Source: Pyrodictiaceae archaeon
Lineage (GTDB): Archaea; Thermoproteota; Thermoprotei_A; Sulfolobales; Pyrodictiaceae
DNA length: 64,000 nt
Direction of reading: 5' to 3'
Assembly (NCBI GenBank): GCA_027036135.1
Contig: JALVSY010000016.1
Coordinates: 434,001-498,000, forward strand
The position numbers were made by a program, and so were the translations under genes. Below, in pieces: positions 28,237 through 37,174 of the stretch. Positions within the stretch are counted from its first letter, which is position 1; every line of letters starts with the position of its first letter. Under the pieces are notes generated by a model. The model did no database searches, had not been told where the DNA came from, and saw only the letters and a program-made list of their open reading frames with translations.

Positions 28237-29085
28237 TCACTCCTCTACTATCTCTCCCGCGAGAAGCTCTACCCCGAGCTTACTAGCCATCTCCTTAGCA
28301 TCCCTCGTAGCCTCTATCGCTAAGAGCATGCGCCTAGTAGCACTCTTGCCCAGTATGCGCTCAGCTACCCTTGTCTTCTCATGGAACCATAGCACGTCAT
28401 CGGGCTCAGCATACGCCTTAACCTCCAACAACCACAACTCATCGTCGTGAACATAGATGTCTATCTCGATTACAGCACCCCTAGCAATATACCTGCCATC
28501 AACATCAACGTACTGTAGCCTCTGCACACTAAGCGGCTTAATACCATGCCTCTCCAGTAAGTCTCGATAAATCTCCCTAATAAGGCCCTCCATCCTCATA
28601 CCCAGCCGGCGACTAAGAGCGCCAACACTCCTCTTGAGACCCTCAACGCTCTTCTCAAGCCTCCTCTGCCCCTCCATAAGCTCGGCAAACCTCTCCTCGA
28701 GTCTTTGTTGGCGCTCTTCTAGTCGTGCAAACCTTTCTTCTAATCGCTGCTGTCTCTCCGCGAGCTTCTTGAACTCCTCCTCTAGTTGCGCGAATCTCTC
28801 CTCTAATTGCGCAAATCGTTCCTCGAGCTTCTGTTGCCGCTCCTCGATCCTAGCGAATCGTTCCTCCAGTTTCCTGAACTCCTCTTCTAGCCTTAGCTGC
28901 CTCTCCTCAATACTTGCGAACCTCTCCTCAAGCCTTTGCTGGCACTCCTCAAGCCTACTAAACCTCTCCAAAAGCTCCCGGAAACCAAGTAGCCCCATAA
29001 CAGCGTAGCGGAACTTACGGTCAGACTCAAGAAGCCTCAATACCCGCTCCTTGAACTCGGCATCAGAGCCACTATTAATGGACAC
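28237..29085 (-). CDS. Coiled-coil protein with C-terminal nuclease-like (DUF3782-type) domain
   Basis: 282 residues, GTG start. Residues about 28-150 are an unbroken coiled coil of near-identical heptad pairs (variants of LEERFARLEERQQR, 14 residues long), repeated about eight times. The C-terminal part (about 155-282) ends in a PD-(D/E)XK-like core: AVIEIDIYVHDDELWLLEVKAY, with Glu/Asp and the E-x-K motif. Such coiled-coil plus DUF3782 proteins are common in Thermoproteota; nuclease activity is inferred from the motif, not shown. The repeats make the gene prone to copy-number change. Confidence 0.75.
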   Translation of the reverse strand: MSINSGSDAEFKERVLRLLESDRKFRYAVMGLLGFRELLERFSRLEECQQRLEERFASIEERQLRLEEEFRKLEERFARIEERQQKLEERFAQLEERFAQLEEEFKKLAERQQRLEERFARLEERQQRLEERFAELMEGQRRLEKSVEGLKRSVGALSRRLGMRMEGLIREIYRDLLERHGIKPLSVQRLQYVDVDGRYIARGAVIEIDIYVHDDELWLLEVKAYAEPDDVLWFHEKTRVAERILGKSATRRMLLAIEATRDAKEMASKLGVELLAGEIVEE

Positions 29086-29294
29086 AGCTACCTACCCTTC
29101 TCTTCCCCCATAGTGCTAGGAAAGGGATGCGCTCCCTCCTATAAGTATCTAGGAACTTAAAGCGACATAGAATGCTGACCTTGCTCTCTGCGAGAACAAC
29201 GAGAACCAGGTTATCGCTACATGTATACGGGATGGCCAATAAATAAAAGAGAACCTAGTTCATGATGCGTTGTGCCCGGTTGTTATCCGGTACT

Positions 29295-29726
29295 TTATTG
29301 CTTCTTGGCCTCAGCGGCGGGCTTGTATAGTGGGCATAGGCCGCAGAACCATGGAGCCTTCGCGACATTCACTCGGTAGACTTCGCCATCGCTTACAACG
29401 TATTCCTCTCCTAGCTGCTTTGCCGCTTCCTTGCTAAGCCTCCAGAGCTTGCAAACTCCGTTCTCCCTGTAGATACATGTCTGGGACTTCCACGCTCCTA
29501 TCATTGCTGCTATTCTCTGGAAAGCCTCGAGCTTCGAGACCCTTGACTCGTAGAGGCTTAGGGAGGCAGCATAGCCCTCCACGATCTCCTGGAGCGACTT
29601 TACCTCAAAGCCTATTTTCTCTACACGTTCCTCAAGCTCTTCTAGTCTCTCACTCGTCTCGCTTACAACGTCCTTCTCGGGCTCAATTAGCGGGAACACT
29701 CTCTTCTCCTCCAAGCTTATAGACAT
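29295..29726 (-). CDS. Coiled-coil protein with C-terminal cysteine cluster
   Basis: About 143 residues if started at ATG 29726 (MSISLEEKRVFPLIEP); a longer version to 29825 adds a leader with no family support. The middle is a Glu/Leu coiled coil. The C-terminal third has four cysteines: CIYRENGVC and, about 40 residues on, CGLC. This could bind zinc or an iron-sulfur cluster. Family not recognised. Confidence 0.55.
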   Translation of the reverse strand: MSISLEEKRVFPLIEPEKDVVSETSERLEELEERVEKIGFEVKSLQEIVEGYAASLSLYESRVSKLEAFQRIAAMIGAWKSQTCIYRENGVCKLWRLSKEAAKQLGEEYVVSDGEVYRVNVAKAPWFCGLCPLYKPAAEAKKQ

Positions 29727-29917
29727 CCCACGGCTCACCCCGCACATCCAAGGAGAGGAACGATTTTCCTCGCTCTCCCCGGGGCTGCACCCGTCGTAGA
29801 GTATCGTGAAGAGGAGCAGCGTCAAGCACTAGGCCCCGATAATACCAGGCAACGTGGACAGCGACACCAGAGTAATGAACAACCCCTGCCCAGAGCAACG
29901 CCTCCGGGTACACCGGT

Positions 29918-30343
29918 ATGGGTGTAGAGAAGTGGCTAGCCTACTCCCTAGCCTCGCTAATCCTATGGGGCGCCTGGGGCATACTCGTCAAGTACGTGTC
30001 AGAGACCCTTAATTGGTGACAACTATACTTCTACAGCGGCCTAGCAACAATAACCCTAGTACTCCTCATAGCACTGACCACATCTCACAACGTATTATCG
30101 GTGAGTCCCCGCAACGCGGCGCTAGCAGTACTAGCCGGGGTCTTCGGAGCAACCGGGTACGTAGCAATGATAAAAGCCCTCGAAGCAGGAGGCAAAGCCT
30201 CAATAGTAGTGCCGCTAACATCACTCTACCCAGCAGTAACAGTAATCCTAGCCTGGCTCCTCCTCGGAGAAAGAATAACCCCCAGCAAGGCAACCGGAAT
30301 AATACTAGCACTAATAGCGATATACCTCTTCTCAAGGCCTTAG
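29918..30343 (+). pseudogene. Half-size DMT/EamA carrier with in-frame TGA
   Basis: A single EamA unit (five membrane segments, about 141 codons) of the drug/metabolite transporter superfamily. It opens with EKWLAYSLASLILWGAWGILVKYV and ends with YPAVTVILAWLLLGERITPSKATGIILALIAIYLFS, the classic EamA half. Codon 34 (30017-30019) is TGA, in the context Asn-Trp-stop-Gln where Trp (TGG) is expected in relatives; reading stays in frame after it. Single-unit EamA proteins work as homodimers. A true nonsense mutation or a base-call error both fit; a restart at 30101 would lose two helices. Confidence 0.7.
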
Positions 30344-30981
30344 TTCTTCTTCATGAAGGCGTCTAGGCCTAGCTGCCTCGTCCTCTCCTCCGTCTTCCTA
30401 AGCGATTCCAGTTTCTCGAGAATGTGCTTAGGTGGTGCTGGCTTCTCGCCCCTCAGTAGCTTAGCGAAGAACGTGTCCCTCACGGGCTCATAGACTAGTT
30501 TGTAGAAGCGCTGGGGGTCTCGGAGCACCCACTCGGGGAACAACGAGACGTACTCGAGGGCCGCCCTCCAGGCCCTATCCCAGTCCATTAGCTTCGAGAC
30601 CTTGTACCTGACCTCCTTGTCAAAGTCGCGCGGCGTCTGCTCCTGACCTCCTATCATGAACCAGCCGCGCCTACTTACCTGGACGCACTCTCCCAGAACC
30701 TCCACCATGCCCTCCGGGCACTTCTCTCCCGGCCTTCTCTTAGCAGCTTTGCGCAATAACTGCTCAAGGGTAACGTTGTAGCGGGGATACCGGGGCCCAT
30801 AGTGCTTAGCCCACGCGTAGAAAATGGCACGGTTAAGCCCAAAGCTCTTAGCCTTGTCAAGATCCTTCTCCAGTACATAGTACCTTGCCGCCTGGAGCAA
30901 AGCCATTACTTGGAAACGCCCAACACCAGCCAGTTTCAACAAGTCCTCTGGCCGAGGCAAACCCGGCGCCACCTCTCCCAT
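30340..30981 (-). CDS. Hypothetical protein, N-terminal HEPN/helical type
   Basis: 213 residues, soluble. It opens with GRFQVMALLQAARYYVLEKDLDKAKSFGLNRAIFYAWAKHYG and contains a short basic region with two cysteines (CPEGMVEVLGEC) that resembles a small loop or ribbon. The rest is helical and Trp/Arg-rich. No family assigned. The 3' end overlaps the DMT gene's stop by 4 nt (convergent). Confidence 0.65.
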   Translation of the reverse strand: MGEVAPGLPRPEDLLKLAGVGRFQVMALLQAARYYVLEKDLDKAKSFGLNRAIFYAWAKHYGPRYPRYNVTLEQLLRKAAKRRPGEKCPEGMVEVLGECVQVSRRGWFMIGGQEQTPRDFDKEVRYKVSKLMDWDRAWRAALEYVSLFPEWVLRDPQRFYKLVYEPVRDTFFAKLLRGEKPAPPKHILEKLESLRKTEERTRQLGLDAFMKKN

Positions 30982-31111
30982 GGATAAGCATAGCTAGGTG
31001 AGAGGCAATAGCCCCGGAGAAACCATAGTGATGTAACGCCTTTAATACGGGTACAGGCTAGACTAGATACACTTCATGGGGACACGCGGGCCAGGGAAGG
31101 GTTTTCCGGCT

Positions 31112-31199
31112 GCGGGGGTGCCCGAGCCAGGTCGAAGGGGGCGGGCTCAAGACCCGCTGGCGTAGGCCGGCGTGGGTTCAAATCCCACCCCCCGCACCA
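31112..31199 (+). tRNA. tRNA-Leu(CAA), CCA encoded
   Basis: Acceptor stem GCGGGGG pairs with CCCCCGC, followed by discriminator A (31196) and an encoded CCA (31197-31199). The anticodon stem GCGGG/CCCGC encloses the 7-nt loop CTCAAGA, anticodon CAA. A long variable arm (about 15 nt, class II) and the T arm GTGGG-TTCAAAT-CCCAC complete a Leu tRNA. It reads UUG codons. No intron is needed to close the anticodon arm. A weak TATA-like TTTAATA lies about 70 nt upstream. Confidence 0.95.
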
Positions 31200-31449
31200 C
31201 ATTCTCCTCTAATTTAGCTCTCTCGTTGCAAAGTTTCCCTCTGAATAAAATAATGCCTTGGCGTCTTCTTTCAAGTATAGCTTCGCTGATACTAGCATTC
31301 AACGAGTTGGTTTCATGGAGGATTTTAGGCTTAGGACGGGGAGGCTAACACAATTATCGTGGCGAGCTGATGTCATGGGCATCTATGGTGTATAAGTAGT
31401 TACGTTTATCCCTCTCTTTTGCCTTGTTTCCTAGAATGGGGCTGGTGCT

Positions 31450-31758
31450 GTGTCGCTTATTAATCGCCTTCTTGAGGAAATGGATAAGGAGCCCGAAGCC
31501 GCTAAGAAGCTTGCCAAGAGACTAGCAGCTGATATTGCCTCAGAGGGGTCCCTAAGAAGCCTATTATTAGAGGCGCTGCTTAGAGAGGCCGCTACTAAGG
31601 ATGACATAGCGAGACTTGAACAGCGACTTGGAGAGAGAATAGATCGGTTAGAGGAGCGCATGGATAGTCTCATTAAGTGGATTATAGGGCTTCTTGTGAC
31701 TATATGGGGCACAGTAGCCGTGATAGGCTTGGCGGTGCTAAGGGTGCTAGCGCACTAA
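31450..31758 (+). CDS. Small coiled-coil protein with C-terminal membrane anchor
   Basis: 102 residues, GTG start. Helical N-terminus (LLEEMDKEPEAAKKLAKRLA), coiled coil at about 47-75 (TKDDIARLEQRLGERIDRLEER), then one hydrophobic helix (about 78-98). This tail-anchored coiled-coil layout is frequent in Thermoproteota and resembles DUF1640-type proteins. Role unknown. Confidence 0.6.
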   Translation: MSLINRLLEEMDKEPEAAKKLAKRLAADIASEGSLRSLLLEALLREAATKDDIARLEQRLGERIDRLEERMDSLIKWIIGLLVTIWGTVAVIGLAVLRVLAH

Positions 31759-32005
31759 GGGTCTTTGTTCTCTATGCTTATGCTCTTACTTTACTATTAT
31801 TGTCTCTTTCTTGGCAAGAGACCTTGTTTTCATAGACAATAGGCCTTATTAGCAGTGGTGGCGGGAATGATAGTAATGATAGTAATAAGGGGGAACGAGA
31901 TGTCGTTCTTCTCCCCTTGTGCTTTTAGGAGATACTAACAAGATAGATAGAGAAATAGAAAAGTGCATAGTAGTAACCATTTAATGCACAATGAATCTCC
32001 TTACG

Positions 32006-33634
32006 CTATGTGCTTGCGGCTATTCGTCTTTTCAGAATTCTCGGTGCCTGCGTTACCATGGTTCTGGTCATTATTTTTAATGCTGTCTTCTTATCACGTA
32101 TATTTATCTCGGAGAAGCTCTTCACTATTCTCGGATCCTCCTTTATCCTCCTTATCCAAGTCCTCATGGCGTCTAGTGCTTCTCCTATTAGGGCATTCAC
32201 TATTTTTCGTATTAGCGGGTTCTTGAGGCCTCTTAGCAGGACAGGGTATATGTACTCGGAGAACCTTATGCTGTGCTCCCAGCCAGCAACAATGGCTTCA
32301 ACAGCTTCCTGCGGTATCTCCTCCCATGTCATGAACTCTGCTCGTTTCTCTATCCTTGTCCCGCCTATTGGTACTAGGAATAAGGGGTATATCCAGCCCC
32401 GGAACCCCTCTTCCACGAGCCTGTCTATGAGCTCTGTTGTCCTGACATAGTCCTCGGGGGTGGCGTCTGGGAAGCCTATTATGTAGGTGAGGCATGGGTA
32501 CATGTAGTTATCGTTGAGGAGCTTACTTCCTTCGACTACTACCCATGGCCAGTCCTCGGGTTTCCAGGGATAAGGCTTGCCTCGGAAGTACTTCGCGACT
32601 ATTCTCGGGCTACCGCTCTCGAGCCCGACCTGCGGGAAGATGGGGCTCTTCTCCGACAAGCCATTTATGTCGCTTATGAATCTTACCGCGTCCTTGAGCA
32701 CCAGCGCGGATGACAAGGTTATGTGCGAGAAGGTTATCTGCTCGACGCCGTAGCTTTTTACAGCCTTATAGGTCTCCGCGAAGAGTTTCTTAACAGCCTC
32801 ACCGTTAAGGTGTAGGCCCTTGGCACCGTAAAGGAGCACGTCTTCCGTTACAAACTCTATTACCTTTGCCCCTGTTCTAGCATTCAGCTCCGCTTCTCTG
32901 AGAACCGTATCGAGGGGTATTGAGCGGAAGAAGAAGGTAGTTGGTTTGCAGAACTGACAGCCTCGTGGACATCCACGTGTTATTTGGACTAGGCCGTTCC
33001 TTGAGGGGGTTATTATGGGTGGTATCTCGTCGGGCGGTACTATTCTCCCCGCAACATATCTTGGAACCTTCTCGCCACCTAGGATCTTCTTGACGAGAAG
33101 CGGGAAGTCTAGCTCAGCCTCTCCATCATAGACAACGTCTATCCCGAATCTGTCCTCACGTCCTCGTAGCTGCCAGACCCCCGGACCGCCAACAACTACT
33201 CGGAAGCCGTAGCGCTTCTTAAGCCGCTTGACCTTCTCCATGAGTTTCTCGAACTCTAGCGCTGTGCAGGTCTTCCCGCCACCAGTCATCACCCTCAATG
33301 TCCAGGATACAGGTGCTAAGCCCTGGGGGTCAACTGTGTGAATACCCAGTATCTCTGTATCCTTATCAACTACTTTCTCAAGCTTCTCGGGGGGAGTAAT
33401 AATTACATCCTCTATCCTAAACCCCGCAGCCACTAATGCCGCCTCAACCTTAGCAAGGCCGTAGGGGGCGTAGAGGGCTCTCCCATTCTCGTCGAGTGTT
33501 CTCGGTGCAAGGATATGATACTCCACGAAGCGCGGTATGAGCCGTGCGGGTAGGCAGAGCCCAAACCCAAGTGCATCTACTCCACCAAAGTCCGTGAAGA
33601 GAGCCCGGTCGGCTGTGAGAACTATCCTAGCCGT
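32006..33634 (-). CDS. B12-binding / radical SAM protein with apparent ACG start
   Basis: A cobalamin-domain plus radical SAM enzyme of about 542 residues. The N-terminal part has a Rossmann-like B12 region (RVVVGGPGVWQLRG); the [4Fe-4S] motif is TRGCPRGCQFC (Cys spacing 3-2), followed by a TIM-barrel with E-rich SAM loops. The first ordinary start is GTG 33526, but 36 more in-frame codons upstream read ARIVLTADRALFTDFGG and on, which matches the typical opening of this family (a VLTADR segment). They begin at ACG (33632-33634), 8 nt after a strong ribosome site GAGGTG (33650-33645). So the start is probably ACG, or an ATG miscalled or mutated to ACG. Substrate unknown. Confidence 0.85.
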   Translation of the reverse strand, partial: TARIVLTADRALFTDFGGVDALGFGLCLPARLIPRFVEYHILAPRTLDENGRALYAPYGLAKVEAALVAAGFRIEDVIITPPEKLEKVVDKDTEILGIHTVDPQGLAPVSWTLRVMTGGGKTCTALEFEKLMEKVKRLKKRYGFRVVVGGPGVWQLRGREDRFGIDVVYDGEAELDFPLLVKKILGGEKVPRYVAGRIVPPDEIPPIITPSRNGLVQITRGCPRGCQFCKPTTFFFRSIPLDTVLREAELNARTGAKVIEFVTEDVLLYGAKGLHLNGEAVKKLFAETYKAVKSYGVEQITFSHITLSSALVLKDAVRFISDINGLSEKSPIFPQVGLESGSPRIVAKYFRGKPYPWKPEDWPWVVVEGSKLLNDNYMYPCLTYIIGFPDATPEDYVRTTELIDRLVEEGFRGWIYPLFLVPIGGTRIEKRAEFMTWEEIPQEAVEAIVAGWEHSIRFSEYIYPVLLRGLKNPLIRKIVNALIGEALDAMRTWIRRIKEDPRIVKSFSEINIRDKKTALKIMTRTMVTQAPRILKRRIAAST

Positions 33635-33802
33635 CCGGGCACCACCTCAGTTATTTTAACATGTGATAAACCCCCGTATTTAGCTTATCACCGATGATTC
33701 TCAAGACCTAGTTACAGGTTCGCAAAGAGAACCCGGCGAGAAGCAACAATAGCTTAATTATTTCCCCTGGGCCCTCTGGAGAGCAATAAGGGTGTCCAGA
33801 TA

Positions 33803-34213
33803 GTGTCTGGTGTTCTTAGTAGCCTTCTTCTCGGCTATCGGCTTAACTTAGAGAAGGCTGAGGGCTTGGAGGAGAAGGGGCTTCTTGTCCCAGCGGCTTA
33901 TCACCTATATGTTGCTCTCCAGCTTCGTGCATCTGCTCTCCTCTACCTAGTGGATCCCGGTTCTAGCCATAATTGCTCCGTGTCGGTTATCCTCCGCTTG
34001 ATTGAGAAGAGGCTCCGTGAGCGGGGCTTCGCTGGGCTCGCCGAGAGGGTTGGGAAGCTGGTTGAGGAGTATCGTGACGCTATTGTGTGGGCTGAGAAGG
34101 TGCATACACTGGCTATGTATAAGCCCGTGGAGATAGACAGGGATAAGATGAGGAGGGTCAAGGAGCTTATAGAGAGGCTCGATGAGCTGGAGAGGGTATT
34201 GACTAGGCGCTAG
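33803..34213 (+). CDS. Orphan HEPN domain protein
   Basis: 136 residues, all-helical, with the HEPN layout of four helices (LEEKGLLVPAAYHLYVALQLRASALLYL then LIEKRLRERGFAGLAERVGKLVEEYRDAIVW). HEPN proteins act as RNases or as nucleotide-binding partners of MNT enzymes. No MNT gene is adjacent, unlike the other HEPN genes here. GTG start with AGGGTG about 10 nt upstream. Overlaps the convergent ModE-like gene by 4 nt. Confidence 0.65.
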   Translation: MSGVLSSLLLGYRLNLEKAEGLEEKGLLVPAAYHLYVALQLRASALLYLVDPGSSHNCSVSVILRLIEKRLRERGFAGLAERVGKLVEEYRDAIVWAEKVHTLAMYKPVEIDRDKMRRVKELIERLDELERVLTRR

Positions 34214-34509
34214 TCGCTGCACTCTGCCCCAGTGTCTAGCCCGTCTAGGAGCCCTGCCTCGCGTAGTCTCCTCGTGGCCTCTTGGTATGCCGTGATTATC
34301 TTCTTTGCTTCCTCTGTTAGCTTTGAGCCTCGCTTATCGCTCACTACTAGCCTCTTTCCTAGTAGTTTCTCGGCTTGCTTGATCCTTGTCCATAATCTGC
34401 GATAGTTTATGCCTAGCTTCTCTGCTGCTGAGCGGAGGCTCCCTGCCTCCTCTATGGCTTGGAGCGCTGCTACTAGTCCTCGTCCCCCTATCCGGGTCTC
34501 GTTGCACAC
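34210..34509 (-). CDS. ModE-like (LysR-type) helix-turn-helix protein
   Basis: 99 residues that form the N-terminal DNA-binding domain of molybdate regulators: ALQAIEEAGSLRSAAEKLGINYRRLWTRIKQAEKLLG with a recognition helix and a short wing GSKLTEEAK. There is no molybdate-binding TOBE domain. It is transcribed away from the ABC transporter genes at 34661 and could control them. Start GTG 34509. In archaea, such short ModE-like proteins are frequent and need not sense molybdate. Confidence 0.8.
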   Translation of the reverse strand: MCNETRIGGRGLVAALQAIEEAGSLRSAAEKLGINYRRLWTRIKQAEKLLGKRLVVSDKRGSKLTEEAKKIITAYQEATRRLREAGLLDGLDTGAECSD

Positions 34510-34660
34510 TATGTAGAGGATTGGCTCTATTCTTATTCTTCCCGTTATGGGTCACCGTTTAGTAGACTTTGTGTGATATTTTTAGTTGTTTTTTGGCCGT
34601 AAGTGTCCGGGTACGTGTTTTTCTATTGTCTCTTGTTCTTGCTTTAAGCGGTGGCGCCTA

Positions 34661-35626
34661 GTGAAGGCATCACATCTTGCCCTCGCAGTGATCATCGCTG
34701 CCATTATAGTAACAGGCACGGTCATAGCAATCCATAAAGCCGAGCATAACGTCCACCCAGTAGGCATAAGGCTAGGCGTTGAGTTTAACACCCATGCGAC
34801 AGCTGCGTGGATAGCTCTATCAGAGCACCTCTTCTCCCAGCACGGGCTCAGAGTAGAAAAAGTAATCAAGTTCAGGACGGGCCCCGAGCTTGCAGCAGCA
34901 TTTGCCCGCGGAGACATAGATGCTGCTTGGGCATGCCTAGCACCAATAGTAAAAATGATAGACAAAGGAGCCAAGCTCTACATAGTTGAAGCAGCCCATT
35001 ACTATGGATACGGGTGCGTAGGTAGCCCGCACATAAAGAGCATAGAGGATCTCAAGAAGCTTGGCAGGGAGCCAGTCATAGCAATACCTGGGAAAGCTAG
35101 TCAAGTCCACCCGATGCTTCTCCTAGCTGAGGAGAAATACGGGTTCCACGCAAAAATCGTCTACATAAAGCCTCCAGCAATACTCTCTGCTGTCCTAAAA
35201 GGCTCTGTTGACGCAGCATGCATCCCGGAGCCTCTGCTAAGCGTTGCTCTCAACAAGGGACTTCACCTATTGTTCCTTGCCCAGCAAGTGTGGCCGAGCA
35301 TGCCAGGCAGCTACCTGGTAGTATCGCAACGATTCCTCAAAGAGCACCCGGAGGCGGTTTGTAAGCTGGCAGAGGTAAACGAGGAGGCTACAAGCCTCAT
35401 CTACAAGGACCCCGGGAAAGCAGTAGACATTGACGCGAAGATGCTAGGCCTACCAGCCTCGGTTATAAACGAGAGCCTAAAGCACCTCTACTTCACGACA
35501 AGGCTCAACGTGGCAGAGATGCAGAAAATGGTCGATATCATGTACGAGCACGGCCTAATAAGGCACGACATAAACATTTCGAAATACATAGTGAACCTTG
35601 GTAAGCTCTGCGGAAAGCACAGCTGA
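34661..35626 (+). CDS. SsuA/NMT1-type ABC substrate-binding protein
   Basis: Extracytoplasmic binding protein with an N-terminal hydrophobic anchor (HLALAVIIAAIIVTGTVIAI) and no lipobox Cys. The mature part follows the SsuA/TauA/NMT1 pattern: LGVEFNTHATAAWIALSEHLFSQHG, then FARGDIDAAWACLAPIV, VIAIPGKASQVHPMLLL and SVDAACIPEPLL. Ligands in this family are sulfonates, taurine, nitrate-like anions or thiamine precursors. I set the start at GTG 34661 with a GGTGG site upstream because the longer frame begins with a Cys-rich stretch that is not signal-like. First of a three-gene operon. Confidence 0.85.
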   Translation: MKASHLALAVIIAAIIVTGTVIAIHKAEHNVHPVGIRLGVEFNTHATAAWIALSEHLFSQHGLRVEKVIKFRTGPELAAAFARGDIDAAWACLAPIVKMIDKGAKLYIVEAAHYYGYGCVGSPHIKSIEDLKKLGREPVIAIPGKASQVHPMLLLAEEKYGFHAKIVYIKPPAILSAVLKGSVDAACIPEPLLSVALNKGLHLLFLAQQVWPSMPGSYLVVSQRFLKEHPEAVCKLAEVNEEATSLIYKDPGKAVDIDAKMLGLPASVINESLKHLYFTTRLNVAEMQKMVDIMYEHGLIRHDINISKYIVNLGKLCGKHS

Positions 35627-35650
35627 GAAACCGAGAGCATTGCGTCAAGG

Positions 35651-36457
35651 GTGCTCGGCGTCTTGAGGAACCGGGTTAACACAGCACTGGCTTACATCGC
35701 GCTAATAGGTATCTGGCAACTCATAGCCAGCGCTGCAAGAACCCCCTGGATAGTAGGGCCAATCGATATTCTCCGCGCCCTCCTCAACGAGGCCTTCTTG
35801 TCTAGGCTTGTAGCCGCATACACCGATACACTAGTCCGGTCCCTTGCGGGGTTTACTGGCGGCCTTGTTCTCGGCGTCTCGCTTGGGGTATTAACGGGTC
35901 TTCTCTCCATGAAGCTGGGCGGTGTATTTGAGAGCTTAGCAGCATTTGCTGCCTCTGTACCAGGTGTAGCTTGGATACCCCTGCTCATAGCGGTTATGGG
36001 GATTAATTCCTTCCTCTTACCCGTAACGGCTAGCATACTTGCCTCGTTCCCGCCGATATTCTACCAAATCTACTCGGCTCTAAGGAGTATTGATCCAAGC
36101 GAGGTAGAGGTAGCCGTAACACTTGGGGCTGATAACCAGTTCCTCTGGAGGACAATAATAATGCCGAAGCTAATGGCTTCTCTCTTCCCGGCGTTAAAGA
36201 TTGAGGCTGTGCTTGCCTGGAAAATAGTATTCGCTGTGGAAATGATAGCGGCGACCAGCGGGCTAGGCTACCTAGCCATGATGTACGCCGACCTACTAGA
36301 TGTACCACACGTCGCAGTACTGGTGATAGTGCTCACGCTGAGCGTGGCCCTAATGGTGAAACTAGTCTCACTCTTAGAGAAACTCGTACTAGGCAAACTA
36401 GGCCTAGGTGTAGAGCAATGGGGCTCCATATACGTATACGCCGGGCAGGGATACTAA
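35651..36457 (+). CDS. ABC transporter permease (SsuC type)
   Basis: 268-residue permease with about six membrane helices. The coupling-helix (EAA) motif is EVEVAVTLGADNQFLWRTIIMP near residue 155. The opening VNTALAYIALIGIWQLIAS and the PIDILRALL segment are typical of BPD-type permeases for sulfonate/nitrate/taurine. GTG start 24 nt after the binding protein. It overlaps the ATPase gene by 40 nt. Confidence 0.9.
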   Translation: MLGVLRNRVNTALAYIALIGIWQLIASAARTPWIVGPIDILRALLNEAFLSRLVAAYTDTLVRSLAGFTGGLVLGVSLGVLTGLLSMKLGGVFESLAAFAASVPGVAWIPLLIAVMGINSFLLPVTASILASFPPIFYQIYSALRSIDPSEVEVAVTLGADNQFLWRTIIMPKLMASLFPALKIEAVLAWKIVFAVEMIAATSGLGYLAMMYADLLDVPHVAVLVIVLTLSVALMVKLVSLLEKLVLGKLGLGVEQWGSIYVYAGQGY

Positions 36458-37086
36458 GAGACATAAGCCTAGACCTTCCCAGTTGCGGGGTCATACTAGT
36501 ACTTGGGCCCAATGGCGCCGGGAAAACAACGCTACTCAAGACAATAGCGGGCGTGGTAAAAGCAGACGCAGAAATAATACTGAATAGTACACCGTTGCAT
36601 AAGCTCCCGCCAAGCAAGAGAATGATAGGCTATGTGCCACAGAACCTGGCACTATTCCGCCACATGAGCGTCTACGACAACATAGCCTACGGGCTAAGAG
36701 CCCGCCGCTTACCCGAGAACCTTGTCGAGGAACGGGTAAGGGAGATCGCGGCCAGGCTAGGCATACAGCACCTCCTAGCAAGAATGCCATGGCAACTAAG
36801 CGGGGGAGAGCAGCAAAGAGTAGCACTCGCAAGAGCCCTAGTACTAGACACAAAGCTCCTCCTACTCGACGAGGCGTTCGACCACATAGATGAGGAGACG
36901 CGAAGCGAGCTAATGAGGCTAGTAAGTAGCGAGGCAGAGCAGAGAAAAATACCAGTGATAATGGTCACGCATCACCCAAGCGAAGCCAGGAAACACATGA
37001 ACGTAAAGGCAATAGTAAAGCTACGGGATGGAAGACTAGTATCCGTGGAGAACCTCGTGGAGGCAGCAGCCCTAGTAAGAGTCTAA
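36418..37086 (+). CDS. ABC transporter ATPase (SsuB type)
   Basis: 222-residue ATP-binding subunit. Walker A LGPNGAGKTTLLK (about 30-42), Q-loop GYVPQNLALFRHM, signature LSGGEQQRVALARAL, Walker B LLLLDEAFDHID and the switch His in VTHHPSEA. It energises the permease at 35651. Its 5' end overlaps the permease, so translation is probably coupled. Confidence 0.93.
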   Translation: MGLHIRIRRAGILRDISLDLPSCGVILVLGPNGAGKTTLLKTIAGVVKADAEIILNSTPLHKLPPSKRMIGYVPQNLALFRHMSVYDNIAYGLRARRLPENLVEERVREIAARLGIQHLLARMPWQLSGGEQQRVALARALVLDTKLLLLDEAFDHIDEETRSELMRLVSSEAEQRKIPVIMVTHHPSEARKHMNVKAIVKLRDGRLVSVENLVEAAALVRV

Positions 37087-37174
37087 GAGTCTAAGCACCT
37101 CTTCTAGGAGCGCATAGGGCTCATAGAAAAATATATGGCGAGGTTATTGTCTAAGGGCTTATCTTTGCTCTTCT

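Noticed and set aside
28700-28960. Regular short repeats resembling a CRISPR or satellite array
   Set aside because: They are in frame, follow heptad coiled-coil periodicity, and have no unique spacers.
30017-30019. TGA read as selenocysteine
   Set aside because: Selenocysteine use is not known in Thermoproteota, EamA carriers do not use it, and the expected residue is Trp.
31112-31199. Intron in tRNA-Leu
   Set aside because: The 5-bp anticodon stem and 7-nt loop close without any insertion.
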